Numbered from the stretch's first letter, positions 1 through 8,638 are shown. The stretch: DNA of 64,000 nucleotides from Chitinophaga pinensis DSM 2588 (GCF_000024005.1 NC_013132.1:248001-312000); one strand, 5' to 3'. Numbers and translations: made by a program. Notes: a model not told the origin generated them from the letters alone.

Positions 1-457
1 CACAACCCTGGCACTGGGCATCCAGGAAACGGCCGATCCAGCCATCTGTCCAGTTTTCAGATGAGGCGCTTGCAGACTGCCAGATATCCATCGAACGGAA
101 ATGCGAGCGATCGGGGTTAGGATAACCCACGTTATTCAATATAGCAAGCGCTCCTTCATCATACAATCCTTTCAATCCATGTAATGCAGGATGAATCCCT
201 ATTTCATCCGTCAGAGATAAAGCCTGTTCACGTTGAATACCCAGGGTCGGACGTGAACGGTAATAAATATCATTCCGATAAGGGATAACAGTATTCAGTC
301 CGTCGTTACCGCCAGATAATTGTACAACGACCAATACTTTATTGCCGGGAGGCACCAGGTTATCTTTTTCCAGTGCTTTCAGGAATTTAGGCATCATCAT
401 AGAAGCAGAGGCCAATGATCCCACCTGTAAGAAACGTCTTCTGTTTAAGATCAGCAT
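1..457 (-). CDS. DUF1501 family protein, C-terminal part outside the window
   Basis: This is the N-terminal 152 residues of a DUF1501 (sulfatase-like fold) protein, and the rest lies beyond base 1. Residues 5-11 (NRRRFLQ) form a twin-arginine export signal followed by a small-residue stretch. The family motif GGNDGLNT is at about residues 49-56, and a metal-site-like NPDRSHFRSMD segment is near residue 115. The gene follows the DUF1800 gene by 25 bases on the same strand, which is the usual two-gene arrangement in Bacteroidota and Planctomycetes. These pairs are thought to act on the cell surface or in the periplasm, but the substrate is unknown. The family call is firm and the function is not. 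Confidence 0.88.
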   Translation of the reverse strand, partial: MLILNRRRFLQVGSLASASMMMPKFLKALEKDNLVPPGNKVLVVVQLSGGNDGLNTVIPYRNDIYYRSRPTLGIQREQALSLTDEIGIHPALHGLKGLYDEGALAILNNVGYPNPDRSHFRSMDIWQSASASSENWTDGWIGRFLDAQCQGC

Positions 458-482
458 GATTTGATTTTTTAAAGTGGATACA

Positions 483-1922
483 TCAGCACAACTGATATTC
501 CGGTGTGCTCATTACTGCAATTGCAACGGTTTTAATATAGTTTTCGCGAGAGGAGGCATCTGCATAGTTTTCCAGTACCTGCTTACTGACGTTTTTATTT
601 GCCTGTAACAATGAACCGGCGATAGCATCCGCCAGTTTTTCACGTGGTACTTTTTCATAGTCTTTCAATAACGCATTCCAGTTGATCACACCTTTAATCT
701 TTTTCGCATACTGTTTCTGCACAGATTCATTCAGCTCCATCGTCACTTTATAACTACCCATCCCCATTTCAGGTGTGATTTCCTTGGGTGTGATATTGAA
801 CTCTTTTTCATAGAGGATCATTTTGGGTAACTGCATACGGTACATCAGACTGGAACTATCGATCCAGTTACGTCCGCCCGGCCATCCGGCTACATTGGGA
901 GGATAGAATAAGACCTGTCCTAATACCTGCTGAAAAGACAACATCACCTCTTCTCTTTCGAAATCAACGGGTACGGTCCTACGTAATCCAACGAGCAATT
1001 CCACCGGTGATTTTATACGGGTACCAATCAGCGTAGCGTCATAAAACCAGTCCGCATTGAAGAGGTATTGCATCAATGCACCGATATCATAACCGGAAGC
1101 ATAAAACTTATCTGCCAGTTTGTTCACATTTATTTCGTCCAGGTTTTCACTGACGAAGTAGCGATATATTTTCTCTGTGATATACCTGGCTGTTTCTTTC
1201 CGTTCCAGCAGTATTTTCAGTACATCATCCCCGGTGAAATTGCCGCTCTTTCCCAATACTGTTTTTTGTCCGTTGTCATGTCTTTTCTCTCTGAACACAA
1301 AGCTGCCATCTCCTTCATATGCCCAGCCTGTAAATGCTCTGGCGGCTTCTTTGATATCCGTTTCAGCGTAATGTCCTCTTCCCATTGTGAAAAGCTCCAT
1401 GACTTCGCGGGCGAAATTTTCATTCGGATGTGCTTTCACGTTCTGCTGATTATTGAGGAACTGCAGCATAGCGGGCGACTTGGAAACAGCTGTCAGCAAT
1501 TCACCGAAATTACCCAGTGCATTTTCCCTTATTACCTGTAGTAACTGCTGGTTGAACAGTACATTCTGTGTGCGGCAGGCAAAATGGCCATGCCAGAAAA
1601 GCGCCATTTTCTCACGTAGCGGATGCTCACTCTGCACCATTTCATTCATCCATTGCAGGTTGAGGTCTTTGACACCCTGGCGGTTCATTTTATTAAGCGC
1701 TCTCTTTTCTTCGGGAGACATCATTGTACCACGGTCAGGCAGATCGGAAGCGTCGCGGACTTTCAAAGGCGTTTGTGCGTCTTTTTCAGGTCCCGCCAGG
1801 ATCTTACTGATGACCTGACGGCGTTTTTTATGGGTCCACTCGTCAATTATGGCTGGAGAAGCACCGAATCCGGCTCTCCATGCCAGGTGCTGCATTTGTA
1901 GTTTTTCAGAAACTGCGGGCAT
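483..1922 (-). CDS. DUF1800 domain-containing protein
   Basis: The protein has 479 residues, the normal length for the DUF1800 family. Recognisable family blocks are LAWRAGFGASPA near the N-terminus, WHGHFACR at about residue 110, and NFAREVMELFTMG at about 170, followed by a GRGHYAETDI segment and an AFTGW motif. A late VAGWPGGRNWID motif is also typical. No clear signal peptide is visible, whereas its downstream partner DUF1501 carries a Tat signal. The two genes form an operon with a 25-base gap. The biochemical role of the family is not established. Confidence 0.88.
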   Translation of the reverse strand: MPAVSEKLQMQHLAWRAGFGASPAIIDEWTHKKRRQVISKILAGPEKDAQTPLKVRDASDLPDRGTMMSPEEKRALNKMNRQGVKDLNLQWMNEMVQSEHPLREKMALFWHGHFACRTQNVLFNQQLLQVIRENALGNFGELLTAVSKSPAMLQFLNNQQNVKAHPNENFAREVMELFTMGRGHYAETDIKEAARAFTGWAYEGDGSFVFREKRHDNGQKTVLGKSGNFTGDDVLKILLERKETARYITEKIYRYFVSENLDEINVNKLADKFYASGYDIGALMQYLFNADWFYDATLIGTRIKSPVELLVGLRRTVPVDFEREEVMLSFQQVLGQVLFYPPNVAGWPGGRNWIDSSSLMYRMQLPKMILYEKEFNITPKEITPEMGMGSYKVTMELNESVQKQYAKKIKGVINWNALLKDYEKVPREKLADAIAGSLLQANKNVSKQVLENYADASSRENYIKTVAIAVMSTPEYQLC

Positions 1923-1989
1923 ACAGGTAGATAGATTTTGGGTTTGACAAGAGAGAAGAGAGAAGGTTTAACAGCAGACGGAAGAATTA

Positions 1990-2190
1990 ACATGATCAAA
2001 TTGTTAATAACAATTAGGAATTAACAATTAACAATTAGGAATTAGGAATTAGGAATTGGTTAGCCGTCCAATTAAACAGGGGTTCCATTAAATAAATCAA
2101 CCAATCGATGAAGGAATTAACAATTAAGAATTCAGCCTCTTACCGGAGTCCTAATTCTTAATTGTTAATTCCTAATTCCTAATTGTTTAT
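1990..2190. repeat. AATTAGGAATT-type intergenic repeat, copy 1
   Basis: Direct runs of ATTAGGAATT and ATTAACAATT occupy about 2007-2056. The opposite orientation (TCCTAATTCTTAATTG and so on) occupies about 2148-2189, so the two arms can fold on each other across roughly 90 bases. The right arm runs into the TAA stop codon of moeA (2187-2189). The inner side begins with GGTTAGCCGTCCAATTA, which recurs almost unchanged next to copy 5 at about 40.9 kb. This is a dispersed 3'-flanking repeat with no coding capacity. Confidence 0.75.
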
Positions 2191-3395
2191 GGTCTGAACC
2201 GCCATACCGGATAGCTACTTCCTTTTTCAAACACCCGTTGCTCAGCAGGCAGTTCCAGGAAGCCATCCGCCTGTAATAAAGCGGCGAGATCACCTGAACC
2301 ATGATAGGGCGGCGGCAGGGCAATAAGCTGTCCTCCTGCTACGGGATGCAGTCTTACCGGCATAAAGTAAGTCAGCGGAGACGAGAAATTCACATCCGCT
2401 CCCAGTACCGCATGCGGCGTAGGAGGTGGTGTATATTGGAGGCTGGCGCGGAACCAGGGTAATACATAACGGTAGCAGCACATAAAGCCGGACACCGGGT
2501 TACCAGGCAGGGCAAATACGACAGGGCCGTTTTCAAATTGTCCGAAAAGGAAAGGTTTGCCCGGACGTTGCTGTACTTTATGGAAAAGCTGTTGCATCCC
2601 CATCTGCTCCAGTACCAATGGCAGGTAATCGTATTTTCCGGCTGATACAGCCCCTGTACATATCCAGGCATCTGCATCCTTCAACGACTCAAATAAAGAC
2701 CGTATAGCGGCCTCATTATCCTGTACATGATAACAGCTGGCTTCGATACCCAGTTCTTTTAATGCCGCCGCCAGGCTATAGGAATTAGAGATCCTTACCT
2801 GGTGGATATCCGGCGTATCGGCAACAGGCACCAGTTCATCGCCGGTAGCGATAATGGCGACTTTAGGCAGCCGGCTGACGTTCACCATTGTTTTGCCTAC
2901 AGATGCGAGTACACCGATCTCGGCGGCGGTTAACCAGGTACCTGCGGGAATAACCAGTTGCCCTGCAGCGGCGTCTGTACCCTGCCGGTGAATGGCCTGT
3001 CCTTTTTCTACTGCGGCATTGATGGTGAAACGCTTGAACCCTTCATGCTCTGTAGCCACCAGGTGTTCATACTGGATCACGGTATCCGTTAGTTCCGGCA
3101 GGATAGCACCGGTCATTACTTCTATGCAGTTGGCAGTATTCCCCAGTTGTTTACGGGGCATCCCTGCCGCCTGCATATCTTCTACGCCAAAGACGGTCTG
3201 TCCCTTTGAATAGGTCTCATAATCGATGGCAATACCGTCCATCATCACCCTGTCGTAAGGGGGAAAGTCTCTGTCAGATAAGACCGGTTCCCGCAGGATA
3301 CGTCCGGTAACGGCAGTAAAGGGCAGCTGTTCCATTCCGAAGTCACGGACAGTGCTCATCACAGCGGCAGATGCGGCAGTTACGTCTATCAGCAT
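2187..3395 (-). CDS. moeA: Molybdopterin molybdotransferase MoeA
   Basis: MoeA inserts molybdate into adenylylated molybdopterin, the last step to Mo-cofactor, in the cytoplasm. The 402-residue length fits the family. The N-terminal substrate motif reads FPPYDRVMMDG at about residues 43-53. The central MoCF-binding domain has IATGDELVP, SNSYSL and the GAVSAGKYDYLP loop, with QQRPGKPFLFG and FALPGNPVSGF following. A small C-terminal domain IV is present. The usual acidic residue after GGVSxG is Lys here. The gene is divergent from moaC, 43 bases away, so the two probably share a promoter region. A dispersed repeat starts exactly at its stop codon. Confidence 0.95.
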   Translation of the reverse strand: MLIDVTAASAAVMSTVRDFGMEQLPFTAVTGRILREPVLSDRDFPPYDRVMMDGIAIDYETYSKGQTVFGVEDMQAAGMPRKQLGNTANCIEVMTGAILPELTDTVIQYEHLVATEHEGFKRFTINAAVEKGQAIHRQGTDAAAGQLVIPAGTWLTAAEIGVLASVGKTMVNVSRLPKVAIIATGDELVPVADTPDIHQVRISNSYSLAAALKELGIEASCYHVQDNEAAIRSLFESLKDADAWICTGAVSAGKYDYLPLVLEQMGMQQLFHKVQQRPGKPFLFGQFENGPVVFALPGNPVSGFMCCYRYVLPWFRASLQYTPPPTPHAVLGADVNFSSPLTYFMPVRLHPVAGGQLIALPPPYHGSGDLAALLQADGFLELPAEQRVFEKGSSYPVWRFRP

Positions 3396-3438
3396 TGTTT
3401 TGGAGGTTTGATTGCTTTAGTTGTAAATTTATTCCATT

Positions 3439-3921
3439 ATGAGCAATGATTCAAGTCAACAGGGATTTTCACATTTGAATGCCGCCGATCAACCGGTCAT
3501 GGTAGATGTAAGCGGCAAGACAGATACAGTACGCGTGGCAGTGGCAGAAAGCAGGGTATTTCTGCCGGAGATCGTAAGACAACAATTCAGCGGAAAAGAT
3601 ATATACACGGCGAAAGGGGCTGTCTTCCAGACCGCCATACTGGCGGGCATTATGGCCGCCAAGAAAACGCCTGATCTGATACCTTTATGCCATACATTAC
3701 TGCTTGACGGCTGTCAGGTAGATATCTCACTGGAAGAAGAGGAAGCAGTCGTACGCTGTACAATCAAAACCACGGGTAAAACCGGTGTGGAGATGGAAGC
3801 GCTGACCGGCGCCAGCGTAGCTGCATTAACGATTTATGATATGTGTAAAGCATTTACACATGAGATGGTAATCAGACAAACACGGTTGCTGAGCAAGACA
3901 GGCGGCAAACGGGATTTTTAA
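3439..3921 (+). CDS. moaC: Cyclic pyranopterin monophosphate synthase MoaC
   Basis: MoaC converts the GTP-derived 3',8-cyclo intermediate made by MoaA into cyclic pyranopterin monophosphate, the first committed pterin of Mo-cofactor synthesis. At 160 residues it has the normal length. Hallmarks are [20 protein letters not shown] near the N-terminus, the active-site segment [12 protein letters not shown] at about residues 75-86, and [20 protein letters not shown] at about 113-132. The start is the ATG at 3439, downstream of the moeA-moaC divergent region. mobA follows after 9 bases, so the two are probably co-transcribed. No moaA is present in the window. Confidence 0.96.
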   Translation: MSNDSSQQGFSHLNAADQPVMVDVSGKTDTVRVAVAESRVFLPEIVRQQFSGKDIYTAKGAVFQTAILAGIMAAKKTPDLIPLCHTLLLDGCQVDISLEEEEAVVRCTIKTTGKTGVEMEALTGASVAALTIYDMCKAFTHEMVIRQTRLLSKTGGKRDF

Positions 3922-3930
3922 AAATATGAC

Positions 3931-4518
3931 ATGGCAGCTCCATTAAAAGGACTCATTCTATGCGGTGGCCGCAGTACACGTATGCAACAGGATAAAAGCC
4001 TGATTGCCTACCACGGTGTACCGCAATGGCAATATCTCTACGAACTGGTAAAATCCTTCCTTCCGGAAGTATATGTCTCCTGCCGCGAAGATCAGCAGGA
4101 AAATTTACGTGCAGATATCGATGTTATAACAGACAGTGTGGAGGGCGGCGGTCCCTCTGTAGGATTACTCAGTGCAAACAAGGCATTTCCGGATGCGGCC
4201 TGGCTGGTACTGGCGGTAGATCTGCCATTAATCAGCGCGCAAAGTGTGAATTACCTGCTCTCCCAACGACAGACAGACAAAGAAGCTACGTCACTGATCA
4301 GTCCTGTCAATCACCTGCCGGAACCCCTGATCGCCATCTGGGAACCCTCCGGATTGAAAAAACTCCGGCAGAATGTAACGGATGGCAGAAATTGCCCGCG
4401 TAAGACCTTATTAAATGCCGATATCCATCAGATAGAAAATCCATTTTCAGCAGAGCATTTTAATGCCAATACACCTGACGACATGAAGGAAGCAGGTGCC
4501 CAGCTGGGATTGAAATAG
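3931..4518 (+). CDS. mobA: Molybdenum cofactor guanylyltransferase MobA
   Basis: MobA transfers GMP to Mo-molybdopterin to make the dinucleotide cofactor used by DMSO-reductase-type enzymes. The 195-residue protein has the nucleotidyltransferase signature LCGGRSTRMQQDKS at residues 10-23, and the metal-binding Asp in WLVLAVDLPL at about residue 93. It ends with the family NTPDDM segment. It sits 9 bases after moaC. Its transcript probably ends at the hairpin terminator at 4654-4687. The call is secure at family level. A broader NTP-transferase role is unlikely given the neighbours. Confidence 0.93.
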   Translation: MAAPLKGLILCGGRSTRMQQDKSLIAYHGVPQWQYLYELVKSFLPEVYVSCREDQQENLRADIDVITDSVEGGGPSVGLLSANKAFPDAAWLVLAVDLPLISAQSVNYLLSQRQTDKEATSLISPVNHLPEPLIAIWEPSGLKKLRQNVTDGRNCPRKTLLNADIHQIENPFSAEHFNANTPDDMKEAGAQLGLK

Positions 4519-4534
4519 TGAACGTACGTTGATA

Positions 4535-4636
4535 TTCGTATTAAACCGTTACTACACCGGCATTACGCCGCTATCTGTCCGTTCCTGAACGAAGCGGTAA
4601 CGGAGAAATTACGGCGTAATGCCGGTATAATACGAA
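4535..4636. repeat. Nested inverted repeat downstream of mobA
   Basis: Two nested perfect arms are visible. The outer arm is TTCGTATTA at 4535-4543 against TAATACGAA at 4628-4636. The inner arm is ACCGGCATTACGCCG at 4556-4570 against its exact complement at 4612-4626. The centre holds a further short GTTCCTGAAC dyad, and CCGTTAC has a complement (GTAACGG). It lies between the mobA stop and a separate conventional terminator, so it is more than a terminator. No open reading frame is seen in it. Confidence 0.7.
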
Positions 4637-4653
4637 GCATACTACGAATACGC

Positions 4654-4687
4654 AAAGCCGCTCTTTCCAAACGGAGAGAGCGGCTTT
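4654..4687 (+). terminator. Rho-independent-type terminator after mobA
   Basis: A perfect 11-bp stem (AAAGCCGCTCT against AGAGCGGCTTT) with a 12-base loop ends in a short T-run. It probably ends the moaC-mobA transcript. The remaining sequence up to 4811 shows no gene. Confidence 0.75.
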
Positions 4688-4811
4688 TGTGTAGAAAGAC
4701 CCATTACATTACACTGCATATGGCAAGCATCATATCACCCTATCTGACACAGATTTTAAGACATACATTATTCGTACAACCCGGATAGCAAGTATTTTTT
4801 ATTGCAAACTA

Positions 4812-4843
4812 TTTGCAACAACGCTGCAAACGACATATATTTG
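4812..4843 (+). promoter_or_regulatory. Bacteroidota-type promoter for the His-rich protein/TonB locus
   Basis: TTTG at 4812-4815 and TATATTTG at 4836-4843 are separated by 20 bases. This is an exact match to the Bacteroidota sigma-70 consensus (-33 TTTG, -7 TAnnTTTG). The GTG start codon of the next gene begins only 5 bases after the -7 box, so the transcript should be leaderless or nearly so. Confidence 0.7.
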
Positions 4844-4848
4844 CCCCC

Positions 4849-5166
4849 GTGATCAAATCAAATCTATACAGGTTCGTAGCATATCTCCTGCTGGTAACAT
4901 TCAGTTACATCCAGGGAGTGCAGGTCCTGCATGATTATCACCACCATTACTATTCTCCTGACAAACATCTTCACTTCGGGAAAGATCCGGCCTGTAAGAT
5001 CTGTGATCATTTACTGGTAAAAAAACATCAGTCACTGACGGCAGATATTTTCACGCTGCGCGATATCAATGTCAAACCCGAAATTATCCGGGAAATAGCC
5101 TGCACAAGACCTTCAGCTATTTTCCTTCCCAGCGACCTGAATAAAGATCCTCCATCAATAGCATAA
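4849..5166 (+). CDS. Small His/Cys-rich membrane-anchored or secreted protein
   Basis: No named family is recognised. The GTG at 4849 is preferred because the longer frame (from 4813) would begin inside the promoter. From GTG the protein has 105 residues. It has an N-terminal hydrophobic helix (about residues 10-27), then HDYHHHYY, a KHLHF segment and a CKICDH motif with two Cys and a His, giving a plausible metal-binding patch. It lies 58 bases before a TonB-dependent receptor gene and probably shares its transcript. Small proteins of this kind often precede metal receptors in Bacteroidota. A role as metal chaperone or sensor on the periplasmic side is inferred, not shown. Confidence 0.6.
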   Translation: MIKSNLYRFVAYLLLVTFSYIQGVQVLHDYHHHYYSPDKHLHFGKDPACKICDHLLVKKHQSLTADIFTLRDINVKPEIIREIACTRPSAIFLPSDLNKDPPSIA

Positions 5167-5224
5167 ATACAATCCCTCCATCAGCAGTTTTGAGTGTCCT
5201 CAAAACATTTTAAATCATACATAC

Positions 5225-7261
5225 ATGTCGATTTCAAAACAGCTACCGCTGTTTTGCCTGCTGACCTATGCCGTACCCGTACTGGCACAGGTCGGGAGAG
5301 GCGATACTATTCGCCTGCGCGATGTCGAAGTAAGAGGTAAGACGCCTGTAAAAACAGGTACTGCCACTGCTATGTCGCTAAGCAATGAACAGTTGGAGCA
5401 GACACGCGGCGCTAGTCTCGCCGGTGCATTATCGAGATTACCAGGTCTCAGCATATTAAAAACAGGACATTCTATTGAGAAGCCTGTCATCAACGGTATG
5501 CACAGTAACAGGGTACTGATACTAAACAATGGCGTACGACAAGAAGGCCAGCAATGGGGTACCGAACACGCCCCGGAAGTAGATGCTTATGTCGCCAAAG
5601 AACTGGTGGTCATCAAAGGTGCTGAAGGCGTCCGCTATGGTGCAGACGCACTGGGCGGTGTCATACTTGTAAAACCTGCTCCATTACCGGAACAGGGAAA
5701 ACTAAAAGGTGAAGTATACCTGAGTGGTGCTACGAATGGTCGTTCAGGCAATGCAGCGGCTATGCTCCAAGGTAACGCACATGGTATTGGATGGCGGGCA
5801 CAGGGCTCCTTCAAAAAAGCCGGGAATATCAAAACAGCTGATTATTACCTGGGTAATACCGGTGTGAATGAAAGTAATTTTTCCGCTGCGCTTAAATACA
5901 GGTCCTTCGATATATACTATAGTCATTTCAGCACAGCACTGGGCATCCTGCATAGCGCGCATATCGGTACAGTAGAAGATATTGCCGCAAGGATTACACA
6001 CGGACGTCCTTTCGAAACCTATGATTTTACATATGACATTACGCCTCCCCGGCAACAGGTCACACATGACTTAGCCAAACTTAGCTGGAAGACGGATCAG
6101 TTAGAAATACAATATGCATTTCAGCGAAACCACCGGGAGGAATTTGATCTGCGCCGTTCAGCAGGCAATGATGCACGGGCGATGATGGATCTTGTACTCA
6201 GCACCCAGACAATCGATGCAGCTTATCATATCTGTCACAATAATTATCTGAAAGGCACCTGGGGAGTAAACGGAATGCTCCAGGTTAATAATAATACACC
6301 AGGAACCGGTACAACACCGCTGATACCAAATTTCGATAGTTACACATTGGGGGCATATGCAGTAGAAAGATTTGTGAAAGAACGCTATGAACTGGAAGCA
6401 GGCATCAGGTATGATTTCAAATATTTTGATGCTGCCGGCTACCGCTATGATTATACAAAATTCAATGACAACGGTGGATTTGACCTGAACCTTTTTACTG
6501 ATATCCGGCAATTCCATAATGTGTCCGGATCACTGGGTGCGGTATTACACTTCAACAATAAACTGGAACTGCGCAGTAACATAGGATTGGCCTGGAGAGC
6601 GCCGGGAGCGAATGAACTGTATAGCGACGGTTTACATCATGGCGCCGCGATCTATGAAATAGGTAATCCGGATACGAAAAGCGAACAAGGATATAAATGG
6701 GTCAATTCGCTTTCATACAGCAGTAACAAATTACAATTGCACCTGGATGTATATGCACACTATATCAGCAATTATATCTATGCACAACCCACACCGGATA
6801 CGGTAAGAAGAACGGTGCGCGGCACCTTTCCCATCTTCATCTATCAGCAGACAGACGCTGCCTTTGCTGGTATTGACTTTGGCGGTAGCTATCGGTTCCT
6901 GCCACGCTTTACTTATACAGCAAATGCAGCTGTCATCAGAAGCCGGGAATATCTGCCTTATATCCCTGCCGATCGCTTTGATCATGGACTACAATGGGAT
7001 TACAAGCAATGCTATATAAAGTTGGAACACAGGTATGTTGCCCGACAGAAAAGGTATAAGACAAATACCGACTATGCAGCGCCACCACCAGCTTATCATC
7101 TCTTTGCAGCCATAGCAGCCGTGAAGTATAAATCAGTATCCGTCAGCCTTTCCGTGGACAATCTGACTAACAGGCTTTACAAAGATTACATGGACCGCTT
7201 CCGATACTACGCACATGAGATGGGCAGAAATTTTACACTCAGAATTCATTATACATTTTAA
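5225..7261 (+). CDS. TonB-dependent outer-membrane receptor
   Basis: The product is a 678-residue TonB-dependent transporter with no carboxypeptidase-like N-terminal extension. A signal peptide ends near AVPVLAQ (residue 22). A TonB-box-like stretch is followed by the plug domain at about residues 45-155 (LSRLPGLSILKTG, NGMHSNRVLILNNGVRQ, VIKGAEGVRYGADALGGVILV). A beta-barrel ends in the aromatic TLRIHYTF. Its compact size and the neighbouring His-rich protein and two His-rich lipoproteins resemble zinc- or other metal-uptake loci (ZnuD-like), but the substrate cannot be read from sequence. The next gene begins 13 bases after its stop. The call as a receptor is firm. Confidence 0.9.
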   Translation: MSISKQLPLFCLLTYAVPVLAQVGRGDTIRLRDVEVRGKTPVKTGTATAMSLSNEQLEQTRGASLAGALSRLPGLSILKTGHSIEKPVINGMHSNRVLILNNGVRQEGQQWGTEHAPEVDAYVAKELVVIKGAEGVRYGADALGGVILVKPAPLPEQGKLKGEVYLSGATNGRSGNAAAMLQGNAHGIGWRAQGSFKKAGNIKTADYYLGNTGVNESNFSAALKYRSFDIYYSHFSTALGILHSAHIGTVEDIAARITHGRPFETYDFTYDITPPRQQVTHDLAKLSWKTDQLEIQYAFQRNHREEFDLRRSAGNDARAMMDLVLSTQTIDAAYHICHNNYLKGTWGVNGMLQVNNNTPGTGTTPLIPNFDSYTLGAYAVERFVKERYELEAGIRYDFKYFDAAGYRYDYTKFNDNGGFDLNLFTDIRQFHNVSGSLGAVLHFNNKLELRSNIGLAWRAPGANELYSDGLHHGAAIYEIGNPDTKSEQGYKWVNSLSYSSNKLQLHLDVYAHYISNYIYAQPTPDTVRRTVRGTFPIFIYQQTDAAFAGIDFGGSYRFLPRFTYTANAAVIRSREYLPYIPADRFDHGLQWDYKQCYIKLEHRYVARQKRYKTNTDYAAPPPAYHLFAAIAAVKYKSVSVSLSVDNLTNRLYKDYMDRFRYYAHEMGRNFTLRIHYTF

Positions 7262-7274
7262 ACAATATACAATT

Positions 7275-7874
7275 ATGAACAAGTTATGCAACTACCTGCT
7301 GTTGGGAATGATCACCTTTGGTGTGTTCACCTTTTCTTCCTGTTCGAAGGAAGATCCCGTACCAGAAAAAGATCAGGAAGAAGTAGGTAAAACATCCTTA
7401 TTGCTACAGGAAGTAGGATGGGACGGCGATTTCAGAACGGGCCATCCACACGCCATCGATGGTGCAGCTGTTGACACCATTGCCTTTGATGAACAAGGTA
7501 ATGCACCCGTAGGATTTCACCTGCATCTGCACACAGGTCATTCCTATAAACTGACACTCATTGCACGCGACTACGCAGGACGTGAAATACAACAGACATT
7601 TCTCGACAGAGCCGACATACATCAGGCAGTCATCCTGGGAGCACCGACTGGTGTACTTGATTATACATACGGCGATAACCAGGTAGGTGTTACAGGTTAT
7701 CTGCATGTTGTAAAAGGTGCATCCACCTTTACCCTGCAATACCTGATGCGTCACCTGAACCCAGGTGTAAAAGCGGGCGTAACAGCAGATGACTGGAACA
7801 ATACCAATTATCAGTCTAAACTGGCCGGCGCTACCGATCTCGATTTGAAATTTGAATTACACCCTGTTGAATAA
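7275..7874 (+). CDS. His-rich surface lipoprotein, paralogue of the next gene
   Basis: The ATG at 7275 gives a typical lipoprotein signal ending in FTFSSC with Cys 23, so the longer upstream start inside the receptor gene is rejected. The mature 177-residue protein carries GHPHAIDG and a HLHLHTGHSYKLTLIARD segment, and near the C-terminus TADDWNNTNYQSKLAG and LKFELH. All of these blocks recur in the following gene, so the two are tandem paralogues. It follows the TonB receptor by 13 bases. A surface-exposed metal or ligand capture role is inferred. No named family is recognised. Confidence 0.7.
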   Translation: MNKLCNYLLLGMITFGVFTFSSCSKEDPVPEKDQEEVGKTSLLLQEVGWDGDFRTGHPHAIDGAAVDTIAFDEQGNAPVGFHLHLHTGHSYKLTLIARDYAGREIQQTFLDRADIHQAVILGAPTGVLDYTYGDNQVGVTGYLHVVKGASTFTLQYLMRHLNPGVKAGVTADDWNNTNYQSKLAGATDLDLKFELHPVE

Positions 7875-7894
7875 AAACCAATAAAATAGAAACC

Positions 7895-8578
7895 ATGAAA
7901 AAGTATTGTTACGCATTTACGGCTATTGCCTTATTCCTGACAGCATGTAGTAAAGACGATGAAAAAGTCGCGCCAGAAGATCCGAATGTAATCTCCTCTT
8001 CAAGACTTGATTTCATTGAAGTAAACGGAAGCGCACACGGTGATCACTTCCATGATCTCGCAGAAAAAACCGGTGAGAAAGACAGTATAGCGATACTGTT
8101 TAATGCACAGGGAGAAACACAAAACGGACATCTGCATCTTGATCCGCATAAGGTATACAGAATACAGCTGCGTGTGTTTAACAAAGCGGGACATGAGTTA
8201 CAACAAGGCTTCCTGCAGAACAAAACAGTCGCTGATTCTTTTAAAGTATTCTTAACCGGAGGAAATTTTGTACTGAATCCAACTACCGGCGATGCAGAAA
8301 ACGGAGCCATCTTTCAGCCGAGAGAGCAGGTGTATGGCGATGGTACTTCTATAGGTGGTAAATATGAAACGACGGGTATATTGGCTTACTTTACACTGGG
8401 AGAAGCGAATAGCGGTGCAGAGGCAGATATCTCTTATGTATTGCGGAAGTTCACTGATCCTGCTACTAAGGCGAAAATTGAGCGTACAGACTGGAACTAT
8501 CTGGATTATGCAACCCGTTATGCAGGAACAGATATACTCAAATTAACTTTCGAAGTACACGCGGAAGAACACGAATAG
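7895..8578 (+). CDS. His-rich surface lipoprotein, second paralogue
   Basis: This is a 227-residue lipoprotein with a signal ending in LFLTACSKDD (Cys 18). Its blocks match the preceding gene: GHLHLDPHKVYRIQLRVFN against HLHLHTGHSYKLTLIARD, RTDWNYLDYATRYAG against TADDWNNTNYQSKLAG, and a final LTFEVH. It adds a HGDHFHD cluster near residue 50 and a HAEEHE tail, and is therefore richer in His. It lies 20 bases downstream of its paralogue and is the last gene before a strong terminator. Metal binding is inferred from the His clusters and the receptor next to it. Confidence 0.7.
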   Translation: MKKYCYAFTAIALFLTACSKDDEKVAPEDPNVISSSRLDFIEVNGSAHGDHFHDLAEKTGEKDSIAILFNAQGETQNGHLHLDPHKVYRIQLRVFNKAGHELQQGFLQNKTVADSFKVFLTGGNFVLNPTTGDAENGAIFQPREQVYGDGTSIGGKYETTGILAYFTLGEANSGAEADISYVLRKFTDPATKAKIERTDWNYLDYATRYAGTDILKLTFEVHAEEHE

Positions 8579-8598
8579 TCATCAATTATCTTTTTAAA

Positions 8599-8638
8599 AA
8601 AAACGCGTGTCCCGACTATTGCTGAGACACGCGTTTTT
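8599..8638. terminator. Bidirectional terminator between lipoprotein gene and moaE
   Basis: AAAAACGCGTGTC pairs perfectly with GACACGCGTTTTT (13 bp) around a 14-base loop, with A/T tracts on both sides. It can end both the plus-strand receptor operon and the minus-strand moaE transcript. Confidence 0.8.

Noticed and set aside
1990..2190. Repeat arms considered as CRISPR-like
   Set aside because: Units are contiguous AT-rich motifs without regular spacers, and no cas genes are present.
4813..4848. Longer start for the His-rich protein
   Set aside because: It would begin inside the promoter between -33 and -7.
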